64,000 bases of DNA from HLUCCA09 sp965277275 (GTDB taxonomy: Bacteria; Pseudomonadota; Alphaproteobacteria; Rhodobacterales; Rhodobacteraceae). The notes beneath the pieces were generated by a model. That model had not been told where the DNA came from. It did not search any database and saw only the letters and a list, made by a program, of their open reading frames with translations. Both the position numbers and the translations under genes were made by a program. Numbering within the stretch: position 1 is the stretch's first letter; every line of letters begins with the position of its first letter. Below are positions 18,228-28,162 of this stretch, one piece after another. The stretch covers positions 3,224,001 to 3,288,000 of the forward strand of contig CBDICG010000002.1 in assembly GCA_965277275.1 (NCBI GenBank), read 5' to 3'.

Positions 18228-20564
18228 CTAGGTGGTGCGATCGCGGCGCACCGAGAGCGAGGTTACCTTCTGCATCTTCTCGTCAAACCCGCTACGGGCG
18301 AAGTTGCGCAGGTCGGTGAACGACATCGGTTTGGAGAAGTAGTACCCCTGCAATGCATCGCACCCGAGATCCCGAAGGATGGCGGCATGGGTGGCCGTTT
18401 CGACCCCTTCAGCCAGGACGTCTATCCCGAGGGTTTTTCCCATCTCGATCATGCTTGCCACGAGGCTTCGGGCGGTCTTGTCATTGTGGATCGGCGCGAC
18501 CAGCTGCCCATCGAGCTTCATGATGTCCGGGCTGAGCTTCTGGAGCGCGATCACAGAAGCATGCCCGGACCCGAAGTCATCGAGCTCGATCCCGAAGTCG
18601 CGCGCGCGCAGGTCGTTGATGCGCTCAAGGACGTCCGAGCTCTGATCTTCGATAAGCACGCTCTCAAGCACCTCGAAGGAGACCCGTGTCAGGCCGATTT
18701 CCTTGCTGCTGGCGACCTGAGACAGCTCGGGGTTCATGATCTGGGCGAGACCGACATTGAACGAAATCTTCGGAACGAAAAGGCCTTCGCCGTTGAGATC
18801 TGCCGCGCAATCGAGCCCGTAGTCCAGCACATGCCTATCGATGTCGGGGACAAGCTTGAGCTGTTCTGCAACCGGTAGAAACGCCCCTGGCGCGAGTATT
18901 CCCTGGGTTGGATGCTTCCACCGCGCGAGCGTCTCGATCCCGATCAGCACTTCGGTATCTGCATCGAATTGCGGCTGGAAGTAGGCCTCGAATTCCCGCC
19001 GCTCCAGACCGCGTTCGATTTCGACAGACATCTGGCGCTTCTCAAGAACGGATTGATGTACACTTGGCGTGTAGAGGCGGGTCGTGTTCCGCCCCTTGGC
19101 CTTGGCGATATAGAGAGCCGCGTCGGCGCTCTTGAGCAGCTCATCGTTCCTGATAAGGCCCATGGTCGAGCTGGAGACCCCGAAGCTCGCACCGACACGG
19201 CACGTCTGGCCCTCGAACGACATGTCCTTGCGGATATCGCAGCGCAGGCGTTCTGTGAGAGCAACGGCTTCTTCTTCCGTCGTGCCGGGTGCGAGCAGGA
19301 TGACGAACTCATCCCCCCCGACCCGTGCGGCGATGTCGCCTGAGCGGATCTGCGCCCGCAGGATCTCTGCGACCTCGCAGAGTACGAAGTCGCCTGCCGC
19401 GTGGCCAAGCGTATCGTTCACGTTCTTGAAGTGATCGAGGTCGATCCGGATGAGCGCTCTGGGCGCATCGCTATTCGAGACCTGGTTCTCAATGGAGCCG
19501 TCGATGTAGCGCCTGTTGGGGAGGCCGGTCAGGGGATCGTGTAGCGCTTGGTGCACGATTTTTTCGTTGGCGGTTTCCAGTGCGAGGCGGTTTTGCCGCT
19601 CCTCGGTGATATCCGAAGAAATTGAAACGAACCCGGTCAACTCGCCTGCGCTGCCATAAAGCGGCGCGATGCTGAGATTGATCCAGTAGGGTCGGTCGGA
19701 GCTGGAATAGTTCAGAATGTCCGTACGGATCGGCAGCTGCTCTTCGAGTGCCTTCCGGATCTCCGCCCTTGTCCCCTGGCTGGTCTCCGCGCCCTGAAGA
19801 AGTGCGCCAGGTCGCTGGCCTTCGATCTCGGCCAGAGTGTACCCGGAAAGCGCTTCGAACGCCGGGTTGACCCAGGTGATCCTGCCCGCTGCGTCCGTAA
19901 CCACGATGGAATCATTGGCACGCTGGGCTATCGTGGCAAGCCTGGACAGCTCGCTCTTCTGGCGCGCCTCGACGCGCTGCGCAATGATGAGATCGCGGCC
20001 GATGAGCGTGAAGATCAGCGTCAGACCCGCAGCCGCAATTGCCGTCCCTGTTCGAACGAGCCCGCCCACCTTGTCCTCGATCAGGCTCACGAAGGGCTGA
20101 AAGGCAAGGCTGTCTTCGAGAAGCGCGCGCGCATAATCGCGGAGCCGCAGCCCCATCGCGAAGGAAGGGCCTTCGCCCCCGTTGGCAAAGGCGGCGTCCA
20201 TCGCATCGAGGAGCTCCATTGCCCTTTGGTTCAGCACAAGATCCCGTTGGCAAATCTCCAGCGCGCGACCGGCTCCCATCATCTGGAAGATCCGCTTTTC
20301 GAAGTCGTTCAGGACGTCCAGACACCATTGCGCCTGTGCCCCCGCAGCTTCGAGGTGCTCGCGGGACGAAGACACATGAGCGGGTCGCAGGGTGGTCGGT
20401 GCGCCGTCGAGCATTGTGATCAGCCCATACGTCTCCGACAGATGCGTGAAGTTCCGCTCGCGGAACTCGCTCGCCAGGTTGAGGTAGCGGTAGCCCACGT
20501 AGGACGTTGCGGTTGAGAGGCCCAGCAGCAACGCAAAGGTCAGGAGGACTGACTTCAGGCGCAT
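18228..20564 (-). CDS. membrane PAS-GGDEF-EAL cyclic-di-GMP protein
   Basis: A 778-residue protein from ATG 20564. One membrane helix (LKSVLLTFALLLGLSTATSY), a periplasmic helical sensor region, a second helix (TGTAIAAAGLTLIFTLIG, ~190), then a PAS domain (ITWVNPAFEALSGYTLAEIE). The GGDEF domain has an intact active site (RVGGDEFVI, ~residue 412) and an RSGD inhibitory site five residues upstream. The EAL domain has ETL for EAL but keeps the later metal and catalytic motifs (FEVLESV, ELDDFGSG, MKLDG, AEGVET). It likely both makes and breaks c-di-GMP; the direction cannot be predicted. A start at 20684 would add 40 residues without a signal. Confidence 0.88.
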   Translation of the reverse strand: MRLKSVLLTFALLLGLSTATSYVGYRYLNLASEFRERNFTHLSETYGLITMLDGAPTTLRPAHVSSSREHLEAAGAQAQWCLDVLNDFEKRIFQMMGAGRALEICQRDLVLNQRAMELLDAMDAAFANGGEGPSFAMGLRLRDYARALLEDSLAFQPFVSLIEDKVGGLVRTGTAIAAAGLTLIFTLIGRDLIIAQRVEARQKSELSRLATIAQRANDSIVVTDAAGRITWVNPAFEALSGYTLAEIEGQRPGALLQGAETSQGTRAEIRKALEEQLPIRTDILNYSSSDRPYWINLSIAPLYGSAGELTGFVSISSDITEERQNRLALETANEKIVHQALHDPLTGLPNRRYIDGSIENQVSNSDAPRALIRIDLDHFKNVNDTLGHAAGDFVLCEVAEILRAQIRSGDIAARVGGDEFVILLAPGTTEEEAVALTERLRCDIRKDMSFEGQTCRVGASFGVSSSTMGLIRNDELLKSADAALYIAKAKGRNTTRLYTPSVHQSVLEKRQMSVEIERGLERREFEAYFQPQFDADTEVLIGIETLARWKHPTQGILAPGAFLPVAEQLKLVPDIDRHVLDYGLDCAADLNGEGLFVPKISFNVGLAQIMNPELSQVASSKEIGLTRVSFEVLESVLIEDQSSDVLERINDLRARDFGIELDDFGSGHASVIALQKLSPDIMKLDGQLVAPIHNDKTARSLVASMIEMGKTLGIDVLAEGVETATHAAILRDLGCDALQGYYFSKPMSFTDLRNFARSGFDEKMQKVTSLSVRRDRTT

Positions 20565-21071
20565 CTGTCGCCTCGTATTGGTTCGACCGTGCCTGTGTAG
20601 GCCGTCAATCCCTTCATGCGGGTTAATCAGCGCGGTGAGCTGGGGCGGTCCTTCCCCGGTTGGGCAGCAGCATTGGGCGGGCACCTCTTTCGCCCGGTGA
20701 GCCTGGGGCGCGTGGCGCCTGGGTCAGCAGATCAGGCCGGGCCCGCGCCGGGGCAGGTGTGCCCGGGTAGCGAAGATGGCATCGCCCGCCCGCGGAATGA
20801 TGCGGCGGGAGCACCCTCGGGCCATCGGTGCACCCAAGGGGTGACGCGCGGCGCGTTGCGGACAGAACACCCCCCGCAAAACGAAGAGAGAACCTCCAAA
20901 CCGTAACCTTCCTCTCGAATGCATGAGCGCGCTGAAGCTCTTCTTCACGATTGCCTGAGTTGTAGTGCGAATTTCCGGGTCGAGGTTGCGGGAACGGCCC
21001 ATGCCGCCAAAGCTCGGGGCACACAGTGCGGCCCGTGTGGGGCCCACCAAGACCCTTGCGCCGGAGACTCC
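20565..21071. other. 500-bp divergent promoter region
   Basis: Lies between the GGDEF-EAL gene (minus) and the TTC38-like gene (plus), so it should carry both promoters. No coding frame is convincing and no strong repeat is seen. Confidence 0.3.
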
Positions 21072-22472
21072 ATGATGAGGCCCTACACCAACGCAGACGG
21101 GCTGACCTTTACGGCGTCGTGTCCGGAGAGTGCCGATGCATTTTCTGATGTCACGACAGCCTACATGGGGTTTCGCCGCAACACCGCTGACTTATTGGGG
21201 GCGCTTGTCTGCGGCGACCCGGACATGCCGATGGCGCGATGCGCGCAGGGGTACTTCTCCAAGCTCGTGGGCAGTGCGCCTTCGTCGGCGCAAGCAAGGG
21301 CGATCTCGGCCGACCTCGATGCGAGGTTGGACCGTATGGACGTCACAGATCGCGAACGCGCGCACGCGGCGGCCCTGGCCGCCTTCAGCCATGGGCATAT
21401 GGAGCGGGCGACGCAAATCTGGGAAGACATCCTCCTTGAACACCCGCGCGACGGGCTCGCCCTCCGCCTTGCGCACTTCACACATTTCTACTCGGGCGAC
21501 GGACGGCGCATGCGGGATTCCATGGCGCGTATCCTGCCGCATTGGAGCGAACAGCATCGCGACTACGGCTTTCTGCTCGGGATGTACGCCTTTGGCCTCG
21601 AAGAGGCCCGCGACTACGGGCAGGCCGAGGTCTTTGGCCGCCGCGCGGTGGAGCGGAACCCTGCGGATATCTGGTCCGTCCATTCCGTTGCCCACGTGAT
21701 GGAGATGACGGAGCGCCACGAGGAGGGCATTGCCTGGATCAAGGGGCTCGAGGCCGACTGGAGCACGGTGAACAACTTTCGCTTCCACCTGCACTGGCAC
21801 CGCTGCCTGTACCATCTGGAGCGCGGAGAATTCGACGAGGTTCTGTGGATCTATGACACCTACGTCGTGTCGGATATCGCCTCGGGGTTCTACGTCGATA
21901 TCTGCAACACGTCCTCCCTGCTCTGGCGGCTCGAGATGTTTGGTGTCGATGTCGGGGACAGGTGGCGCGCGCTCGCGGACGTCGCACGCGGCCACGTGGC
22001 CGACACCGACCTGATCTTCGTGTCGCTGCACTATCTTATGGCGCTGCTCTCTGCCGGGGACAAAGCCGCCGCCGACGAGATGATCGAGAACATCCGGCGC
22101 TGGTCGACGCTGGACGAAACCCAAGCTGGCATCTGTGCGCGCGTGGGGCTGACACTGGCCGAGGGGCTGCGCGACGCGCGCGATGGCAACCCCGATGGCG
22201 CTGTCAGAAAGATCGGCCGTGTGCGCTATGCCCTCGATGAGGTTGGCGGTAGCGCCGCGCAGCGCGATGTCTTCCAGATGATCCTGCTGGACGCCGCGGC
22301 CTCCGGGCACAGCGCCCTCACCGCCCGCGCCCTCTTCGCGGAGCGCGTGGGTAACAAGGTTCATTCCAGCTGGTCCTGGCACGGCTACGGGTGCGCTTTG
22401 GCAGCGCTGGGCGACACGTCGGGAGCGCGCGCGGCAGAGGAGCGTGCGGCAGCGCTGCGCGTGACCGGATAG
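21072..22472 (+). CDS. TTC38-like tetratricopeptide repeat protein
   Basis: A 466-residue cytosolic all-helical protein. Motifs match the bacterial TTC38 family: HAAALAAFSHGHMERATQIW, SVHSVAHVMEMTERHEEGIA, and FHLHWHRCLYHLERGEFDEV in the middle. The biochemical role of the family is unknown. ATG 21072 (MMRPYTNADG) has GGAG seven bases upstream; the longer frame to 20919 has no ribosome site. It ends at a bidirectional terminator. Monocistronic. Confidence 0.8.
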   Translation: MMRPYTNADGLTFTASCPESADAFSDVTTAYMGFRRNTADLLGALVCGDPDMPMARCAQGYFSKLVGSAPSSAQARAISADLDARLDRMDVTDRERAHAAALAAFSHGHMERATQIWEDILLEHPRDGLALRLAHFTHFYSGDGRRMRDSMARILPHWSEQHRDYGFLLGMYAFGLEEARDYGQAEVFGRRAVERNPADIWSVHSVAHVMEMTERHEEGIAWIKGLEADWSTVNNFRFHLHWHRCLYHLERGEFDEVLWIYDTYVVSDIASGFYVDICNTSSLLWRLEMFGVDVGDRWRALADVARGHVADTDLIFVSLHYLMALLSAGDKAAADEMIENIRRWSTLDETQAGICARVGLTLAEGLRDARDGNPDGAVRKIGRVRYALDEVGGSAAQRDVFQMILLDAAASGHSALTARALFAERVGNKVHSSWSWHGYGCALAALGDTSGARAAEERAAALRVTG

Positions 22473-22486
22473 CGAACCGGGCGGAC

Positions 22487-22516
22487 GGGCAGGGCCCGAG
22501 CCTGCCCTCACAGTTT
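22487..22516. terminator. intrinsic terminator between convergent genes
   Basis: GGGCAGG (22487-22493), a 7-base loop and CCTGCCC (22501-22507), followed after five bases by TTTT. It sits between the ends of the TTC38-like and flavodoxin genes and could serve both. Confidence 0.6.
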
Positions 22517-22539
22517 TCTGCGTGTACCGGCACCCGTCC

Positions 22540-23025
22540 CTAAAAGACGCCGAGGCTCAGCCCAGCTCCCAACGCGGCACCGAGATCGTGGCACTTTTCC
22601 AGCTCCGCAGGGGCAATGCGCTTCTCTGCCAGGATCTCTTCGGGCGATTGTGCATGGGTGCAAACAATCAGGGGAGGATGTACCTCGCGCAGCCGCCAAC
22701 CCTTGGCAATGCGCGCTGTCTGGCGCGCGGCACCTTCACCGTCGGAGCCTGCGCAGATCATCTGGGCATACGGACGCCCCTCGATCCGCCCGAGGACGGG
22801 GTAATAGCAGCGATCGAAGAAGTCCTTCATGATACCGGACAATCCCGCGAGGTTCTCCGGCCCGCAGAAAATGTAGCCGTCGGCGGCCAAGAGATCCCTG
22901 GGCTGGGCGGCAGCAGCTTCCATGAGAATGGTACTGATTTCTTCGCGTGCGGCGGACGTGGCCGCTTTGGCCATCTGCCGGCTGCCGCCGGTCCTTGAGT
23001 GGTAAACGATCAAGAGCTGCCCCAT
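22540..23025 (-). CDS. flavodoxin-family FMN protein
   Basis: A 161-residue flavodoxin-fold protein from ATG 23025. The FMN phosphate loop is LLIVYHSRTGGSRQMA. The isoalloxazine loops are FCGPENLAGLSGIMKDFFDR and CAGSDGEGAA. It is of the NAD(P)H-dependent FMN reductase type. An upstream in-frame start at 23061 is possible but less likely. It is convergent with the TTC38-like gene. Redox partner unknown. Confidence 0.75.
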   Translation of the reverse strand: MGQLLIVYHSRTGGSRQMAKAATSAAREEISTILMEAAAAQPRDLLAADGYIFCGPENLAGLSGIMKDFFDRCYYPVLGRIEGRPYAQMICAGSDGEGAARQTARIAKGWRLREVHPPLIVCTHAQSPEEILAEKRIAPAELEKCHDLGAALGAGLSLGVF

Positions 23026-23376
23026 GCTGGCAGTGGTAGCGCTGATGCGCAGCCGGTCCAAGGTGCGCGCGGAATTGCAAGAGGGCGGCTCCGCAATGGC
23101 CTTTCGTTGCTAGGGGCGCTTCAAGGTGCTTCGATGGCGGGCAACAGCGCGACGAAGCATGCCCAAAACGAAGACACATTCGTCTGTCGTCGGGCCCAAG
23201 CGATGCTGGCACCTGGATCGTCGCTTTACCGGCTCGCAGAATGGTCGCCGTTGATCTCGGTGCCGGCCCCGAGTGCTATGGCGGAAATCGGAGCTCTCCT
23301 AGCCATCAGCAGCATGGCGTTTCCCGTTTCCCAAGCCCGGGTACTGCGGCAATATGAGGTGAGGCAGGGAGCACGC
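23026..23376. other. 350-bp divergent promoter region
   Basis: Between the flavodoxin gene (minus) and the YcaQ-like gene (plus). The plus frame stays open upstream of the YcaQ start but shows no family features, so it is treated as non-coding. Confidence 0.3.
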
Positions 23377-24561
23377 ATGACAACACCACGACGGATCGAC
23401 AATCTCACGGCCCGACGGATCTTCCTAGATCGGCACGCCCTGATCGCGGCGCCCTCGCACCCCGATCTTGCGCATCTGATCGCGGATCTCGGCTTCGTTC
23501 AGGTGGATAGCGTCAACACGCTTGCGCGCGCGCATGACCTTATTCTCTGGTCCCGCCGTCAGGCCTATCGCCCCAAGGATCTTGACCGCGCGCTGCGGCG
23601 CCGACAGGTGTTCGAACACTGGACGCACGACGCAGCCGTGATCCCGATCGACTTCTTTCCCCGTTGGCGGCTCAAGTTCGAACGGGATCGCGCCTTTTGC
23701 GACAAGCGCTGGTCGACGTGGCGCCGTGAGGGATTCAGGGAGAAATTCGACGACGTCCTGAAGCGGATTGCCGCCCATGGCCCTGTAACATCCGCCGAGG
23801 TCGGAGATGGCGAGGCGAAGGGATCCACCGGATGGTGGGATTGGCACCCCTCGAAGACCGCCCTTGAGTACCTGTGGCGGGCGGGCGAACTGTCGATCAC
23901 CCGGCGCGAAGGCTTTCGAAAGGTCTATGACTTGACCGAACGCGTGATCCCTCCCGAGTATCTGAACGCGCGCCCAGAGACAGACGAGATCGTCGAGTGG
24001 GCCTGTGCGGCGGCGCTGGATCGGCTGGGATTTGCCACGAGCGGAGAGCTGGCCGCGTTCTGGAATATTGTCACCCCTGCGGAAGCAAAGACATGGGTCG
24101 CGCGTGCCCTGGAGGAGGGGCGCCTCGAAGAGGTGGAGATCGAGTGTGTCGGCGGCACCTGGCGTCGTTCGGTGGCATGGCCGGAGCCGGTGTCCCCACC
24201 CGAGCCGGGGGCGCGCGTGCGGGTGCTGTCGCCCTTTGACCCGGCGCTGAGGGATCGCAAGCGTGCGGAGCGGCTATTTGGCTTCGAGTACCGCATCGAG
24301 ATCTTCGTGCCAGCGCCGAAGCGCAAGTACGGCTACTATGTCTTTCCTGTTCTGGAGGGCGATCGCCTGATTGGCCGGATCGACATGAAGCGGAACGGTG
24401 CGTGCCTTGGTGTCGGAGCGTTCTGGCCCGAACCAAAGGTGCGCTTGGGATCCGGTCGTGAGGCCCGCCTCCGGTCCGAGCTGGAGCGCATCGCGCGGCT
24501 TGGCGGGTGCACGGATACTCGATTTGAAACTGACTGGATCAGATCCGCTCAACCGGCCTAG
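23377..24561 (+). CDS. YcaQ-like crosslink-repair DNA glycosylase (winged-helix)
   Basis: A 394-residue protein of the HTH_42/YcaQ family, which unhooks interstrand DNA crosslinks and alkylated bases. Visible family features: ARRIFLDRHAL, DLGFVQVDSVNTLARAHDLI, VFEHWTHDAAVIPIDFFP (the conserved EHWxHDA), SPFDPALRDRKRAERLFGFE and YGYYVFPVLEGDRLIGRIDM. ATG 23377 follows GAGGCAGGGAG, a good ribosome site. Monocistronic. Confidence 0.85.
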   Translation: MTTPRRIDNLTARRIFLDRHALIAAPSHPDLAHLIADLGFVQVDSVNTLARAHDLILWSRRQAYRPKDLDRALRRRQVFEHWTHDAAVIPIDFFPRWRLKFERDRAFCDKRWSTWRREGFREKFDDVLKRIAAHGPVTSAEVGDGEAKGSTGWWDWHPSKTALEYLWRAGELSITRREGFRKVYDLTERVIPPEYLNARPETDEIVEWACAAALDRLGFATSGELAAFWNIVTPAEAKTWVARALEEGRLEEVEIECVGGTWRRSVAWPEPVSPPEPGARVRVLSPFDPALRDRKRAERLFGFEYRIEIFVPAPKRKYGYYVFPVLEGDRLIGRIDMKRNGACLGVGAFWPEPKVRLGSGREARLRSELERIARLGGCTDTRFETDWIRSAQPA

Positions 24562-24922
24562 CTGCGCGGGTTTTGCTCTGGGTGCAGTGCCTTTGACGAG
24601 CCGCGTCGCGCGGGTGTCCCTCGTTGAGCTTCAGCCGGCTCGGAGGGGCGGGCCATTGTGCGCGAAGGCTGCTCCTGCGATACGGCCATCCGACTATCAG
24701 AGAGGCGATCGACCACAGTCGACCGCCGCTCCCCGCCCGCCTCGTACGCGCTCCTGCTGCTGGTTTTCCGGTTTGTGAGTGCTGTGTTCCGATGTACTGT
24801 CAGGAGACGTGGCAGCTTTCGTCAGGGACGGCCACTGCACGGCCCTCGGCTGCGGCAAGCCCACGCCACTATGCGCGCTGTTCGTCGAACGGACACAGCG
24901 CGACCTGCGTAGAGCACCTTCT
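24562..24922. other. 360-bp gap between convergent genes
   Basis: Lies between the ends of the YcaQ-like gene and the SMR gene. I see no gene and no convincing T-tailed hairpin. Confidence 0.3.
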
Positions 24923-25252
24923 CTATCCGGTTGCCGCTGTCGAAAGCCCGTTCAGGACGATGACGCCAGCCAGGATCAGCCCGATTCCGAGATACGCATA
25001 GCCGTCGAGCTCCTGACCAAAGATCATCGCGCCCATCAGTGTGACGCCCGCGATACCGCCCCCCGCCCAGACGGAATAGGCGATGCCGAGCGGCATGGTC
25101 CGGACGACGAGCGCCATGATGTAGAACGCAACCGCGAAGCATCCCAGCGTGAGGCCCGCGTAGCCCAACTTCGTGAACCCATCCGACAGCTTTAGGGACG
25201 CACTCGCCAAAACCTCGATCCCGACGCCGAGTGCCAGCAGAAACCAGTGCAA
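24923..25252 (-). CDS. small multidrug resistance (SMR/EmrE-type) exporter
   Basis: A 109-residue protein with four membrane helices. The conserved Glu is in helix 1 (GIEVLASASLKLSDGF) and the helix 3-4 signature is AYSVWAGGGIAGVTLMGAMI. It exchanges protons for lipophilic cations or guanidinium. The start is TTG 25252, supported by AGGAG seven bases upstream. It follows the FAD oxidoreductase by 54 bp on the same strand and is probably the last gene of that operon. Confidence 0.88.
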   Translation of the reverse strand: MHWFLLALGVGIEVLASASLKLSDGFTKLGYAGLTLGCFAVAFYIMALVVRTMPLGIAYSVWAGGGIAGVTLMGAMIFGQELDGYAYLGIGLILAGVIVLNGLSTAATG

Positions 25253-25306
25253 AATCAGCTCCTCTTCCGTTGCAGAGACTGGTCGGACGTGCCTGTCTTG
25301 CGCGGT

Positions 25307-26863
25307 CTACGCCTTGAAATGCCGGAACACCTTCGCATCGCAGCTGGCCGCTGCGAGCAGACCGCCCCACATCGCCCCGGGGATGCCCGGACTGGCCACG
25401 TCCTGGCCTGCAAGATAGAGGCCGTCGACCGGGGTCTTCGCGCGCAATCCATCGCACGAGACCCGCTCCGGAGTGACGTCGAGGCCGTAGAACGCACCGT
25501 GGCGGTGCCCGGTGAAGGAGACGGTGGAGAGCGGCGTTGCCAGCTCATGATACGTCACAAGCTCGGCCAGCTTGGAGAAGTATTGCTCGAACTGGGTCAT
25601 CAGCGCGGCTTCGGTCCGGCGCTTGAACTCGGCATACTCCTCCCCGCGAGACGCTGCGGGCAGGTTCGCCCATGGGGCAACCGTGGACCAGTCTGCCCAG
25701 GCGAGCACCTGTGCCGAGTGCTTCTGGCGCGGGCCCGGATCATGCGCTCGGTTCTTCAGCGAGCCGAACGAGACGGTCATATGCGGTGGCGGCCCGTCGG
25801 GAGCGTCTGTCCAGACGACGTCAGCTTCGCCGGTGGGAAAGATCCAGTGGTTCGCTTTGGTTGCGCCCGCGGCCTCGACGTCGCCTTCGAGCCCGAGAAA
25901 GAGATTGAAATGGGCGATGCTGGACGGTAACGCGCGGATCTGCGCCATCCAGTCCGTCTGCTTGCAATCCTCGGGCAGGAGAGTGTCGATGGTCTCGCGC
26001 GCACCGATATCCGAAAGGACGGCGTTGGCGCGGTACTCCGTGCCATCCTGGGTTCGGACGCCCACAACGGTATCGCCGTCAAAGAGTAGCTCCTCAACGC
26101 GGACGCCGGCGCGGGCCTTGCCCCCCCGTTTGGTCAGGGTCGGGATCATGTGGCCCGCATAGGCCGAAGCTCCGCCAACGGGGAACCAGGATCCGCTCGG
26201 CAGGTAGGCCCCCGCGATCGTGGCATGAATCGCGAAGCTCGCGGTGCTTGGGCGCCCCCCGTGATCGCCCCACTGCGCCGCCATGACAGCGGCCAGTTCG
26301 CGGTTGTCTGTGAGGTCGTCGATCACCTCTTGCGTCGTGCGCCCGCACCACTTGGCGATCGCGCGGCGGTTCCACCAATCGAGGATATCGCCTGCAAGCT
26401 CGGGCATCGCCCGGGTCGGAAAGACCTTTGCCATCGCCTCCATACCGTCCCGCATGGCTTGCATCCACGCCTCGATGGCGTCGGTTTCTTCGGGGTAGCG
26501 GTCCTTGAGATCGCGTTCCTGCGCTTCGTAGGGCCGTGACAGCGGCAGCGGTTCCGCCGATCCGATATGCAGGATGTCGTAGACCGAGCCCAAAGGCGCA
26601 AAGTCCATCGGTGTGTCGCAAAGCCAGTCCAGTAGTGCCCGCGTACGATCGCCCGGCGCCATCTCGCTGAGGTAGTGCGCCCCGACATCCCAGGTGAACC
26701 CGTTGCGGGAGAAGCTGTGCGTCAGGCCGCCAAGTGTCTGGTGTTGCTCGAGAAGCAGGACTTTGTGCCCGACAAGGCTCAAGGCCGCCGCTGCCGCCAT
26801 GCCGCCCATTCCTGAGCCAATGACGATGGCGTCCCACCTTTCATGTTCACTGTCTTGCATCAT
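25307..26863 (-). CDS. FAD-dependent retinol saturase/CrtI-like oxidoreductase
   Basis: A 518-residue flavoprotein. The N-terminal dinucleotide motif is AIVIGSGMGGMAAAAALSLV with VLLLEQHQTLGGLTHSF next. The C-terminal FAD motif is KTPVDGLYLAGQDVASPGIP. The family includes carotenoid desaturases/isomerases and retinol saturase; the substrate is not predictable. Two adjacent ATG codons at 26863 and 26860 are possible starts. It overlaps the upstream NTF2-like gene by 17 bp. Confidence 0.85.
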   Translation of the reverse strand: MMQDSEHERWDAIVIGSGMGGMAAAAALSLVGHKVLLLEQHQTLGGLTHSFSRNGFTWDVGAHYLSEMAPGDRTRALLDWLCDTPMDFAPLGSVYDILHIGSAEPLPLSRPYEAQERDLKDRYPEETDAIEAWMQAMRDGMEAMAKVFPTRAMPELAGDILDWWNRRAIAKWCGRTTQEVIDDLTDNRELAAVMAAQWGDHGGRPSTASFAIHATIAGAYLPSGSWFPVGGASAYAGHMIPTLTKRGGKARAGVRVEELLFDGDTVVGVRTQDGTEYRANAVLSDIGARETIDTLLPEDCKQTDWMAQIRALPSSIAHFNLFLGLEGDVEAAGATKANHWIFPTGEADVVWTDAPDGPPPHMTVSFGSLKNRAHDPGPRQKHSAQVLAWADWSTVAPWANLPAASRGEEYAEFKRRTEAALMTQFEQYFSKLAELVTYHELATPLSTVSFTGHRHGAFYGLDVTPERVSCDGLRAKTPVDGLYLAGQDVASPGIPGAMWGGLLAAASCDAKVFRHFKA

Positions 26864-27242
26864 GAACCTCTGTTGGCTGGCCGGGAACGATATCCCAGAC
26901 CTCGACGACCCGGCCCGCCACGACGCGCCACACGACCACCACGTCGATGGTGATCTCGCGCCTCTCGAGGGTGAGACGGTTGCGGGATTGCACAACCACC
27001 AGTTCGGGGCCGACGGGCGTGGCTGAGACGGGCTCGATTCTGAATGACCCGTGAGACTCTTGGGCGAGCGTGGCGAAGAACGCGCCGATGCCGTCCCGAC
27101 CGACATGATCGCCCTGCAACTCGGGGAGGTTGGGATTGGAGTAGTGCCAGACCGCATCCTCGGTGAAGAGTTCGGACGAGGATGCCATGTCCGCTGGGTT
27201 GAACTGATCGAGCACCGCGAGCGCGGGATGGGTGTTGCTCAT
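26847..27242 (-). CDS. NTF2/SnoaL-like protein
   Basis: A 131-residue cone-shaped-fold protein (MASSSELFTEDAVWHYSNPN, then GRDGIGAFFATLAQES and ITIDVVVVWRVVAGRVVEVW). Such proteins are small isomerases or ligand-binding partners. It is held between the lactonase-like gene (4-bp overlap at 27239-27242) and the FAD enzyme (17-bp overlap), so all three are probably co-translated. Confidence 0.75.
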   Translation of the reverse strand: MSNTHPALAVLDQFNPADMASSSELFTEDAVWHYSNPNLPELQGDHVGRDGIGAFFATLAQESHGSFRIEPVSATPVGPELVVVQSRNRLTLERREITIDVVVVWRVVAGRVVEVWDIVPGQPTEVHDARQ

Positions 27243-28162
27243 GGCCAGTCTTGCCCGGTTTGCGGAGCCTGTCCCATCGCTTGCGCCACCCTTTGCGATG
27301 CCGTGAAATCATGGGAGGCAACGATCGCGAGGCCTGGAAGTCGCTCTTTCAGCGCGCGCACCTTGGCGAACGATGCCAGCAGAGCCTCCTTGTCGCCGAC
27401 GCCAGGAACAACATCCCGCTCCAGCAGGGCCGCTTCGTAGCTCAGATCCGCGACCAACAGGATCGGGTCCCAACCCTTCTGGCGGATCAGCAGGGACAGG
27501 GAACCCGCCGTGTGCCCGGGCGTGGGTAGCAGGATCATGGATCCGTCGCCTGCCACGTCGTAGATCCCCTCGAACCCATCGAAAAGCGGGTCATCAGTCT
27601 GAACCAGCGTGATCTGCCGCCACCTTGCGGTTGCAAGCTCGATGTGTTCGCGCAGGATCCACTCTCGCTCGGGGTGCGCACCTGACAGGATCGCCCATTC
27701 CCTGTCATGCACCAGCAGATCGGCCTGCGGAATCTGTGCGATCCCGCCGACATGGTCGAAATGCAGATGAGAGATCACGGCTGTCCGAATGGTGTCCGCG
27801 GCGATCCCTTCCCGCGCGAGAACACGATCAATGCGATCTTCTTCGGAAACGTGGAGCCGAAAGATCCGCGGGAGCAAGAAACGCCCGACAGCCTGGCTGA
27901 TGTAGCCGGGAGCAGACAGGATCGCGGGGTCGATGCCCGTGTCGAAGAGAACGGGGCCGTCCCTGTGTTCGATGAGAAACGCCTGAAGCGGAAAGGGTAC
28001 CCAGCGCCGCCCGAAGAACACCCACCAGAGCCTTGGCAGATTGCTCCCGTAACGGTGTTCGGAATGTTGTTCGCCATTTCCGCAATGCAAAACCCGAACG
28101 GACGTTATCTGCCGGGCCCCCTTGCTCCGCAGCGAAGCGACCTCTTCGAGAATGCTCGTCAT
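27239..28162 (-). CDS. metallo-beta-lactamase-fold N-acyl-homoserine lactonase-like hydrolase
   Basis: A 307-residue protein with the HLHFDHVGG metal motif (near residue 134), a downstream TPGHTAGSLSLL, VADLSYEA and the terminal ASHDF. These match AiiA-type lactonases and close relatives. A quorum-quenching or other lactonase or thioesterase role is possible. First gene of the operon leading to the FAD oxidoreductase and SMR exporter. Start ATG 28162. Confidence 0.8.
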   Translation of the reverse strand: MTSILEEVASLRSKGARQITSVRVLHCGNGEQHSEHRYGSNLPRLWWVFFGRRWVPFPLQAFLIEHRDGPVLFDTGIDPAILSAPGYISQAVGRFLLPRIFRLHVSEEDRIDRVLAREGIAADTIRTAVISHLHFDHVGGIAQIPQADLLVHDREWAILSGAHPEREWILREHIELATARWRQITLVQTDDPLFDGFEGIYDVAGDGSMILLPTPGHTAGSLSLLIRQKGWDPILLVADLSYEAALLERDVVPGVGDKEALLASFAKVRALKERLPGLAIVASHDFTASQRVAQAMGQAPQTGQDWP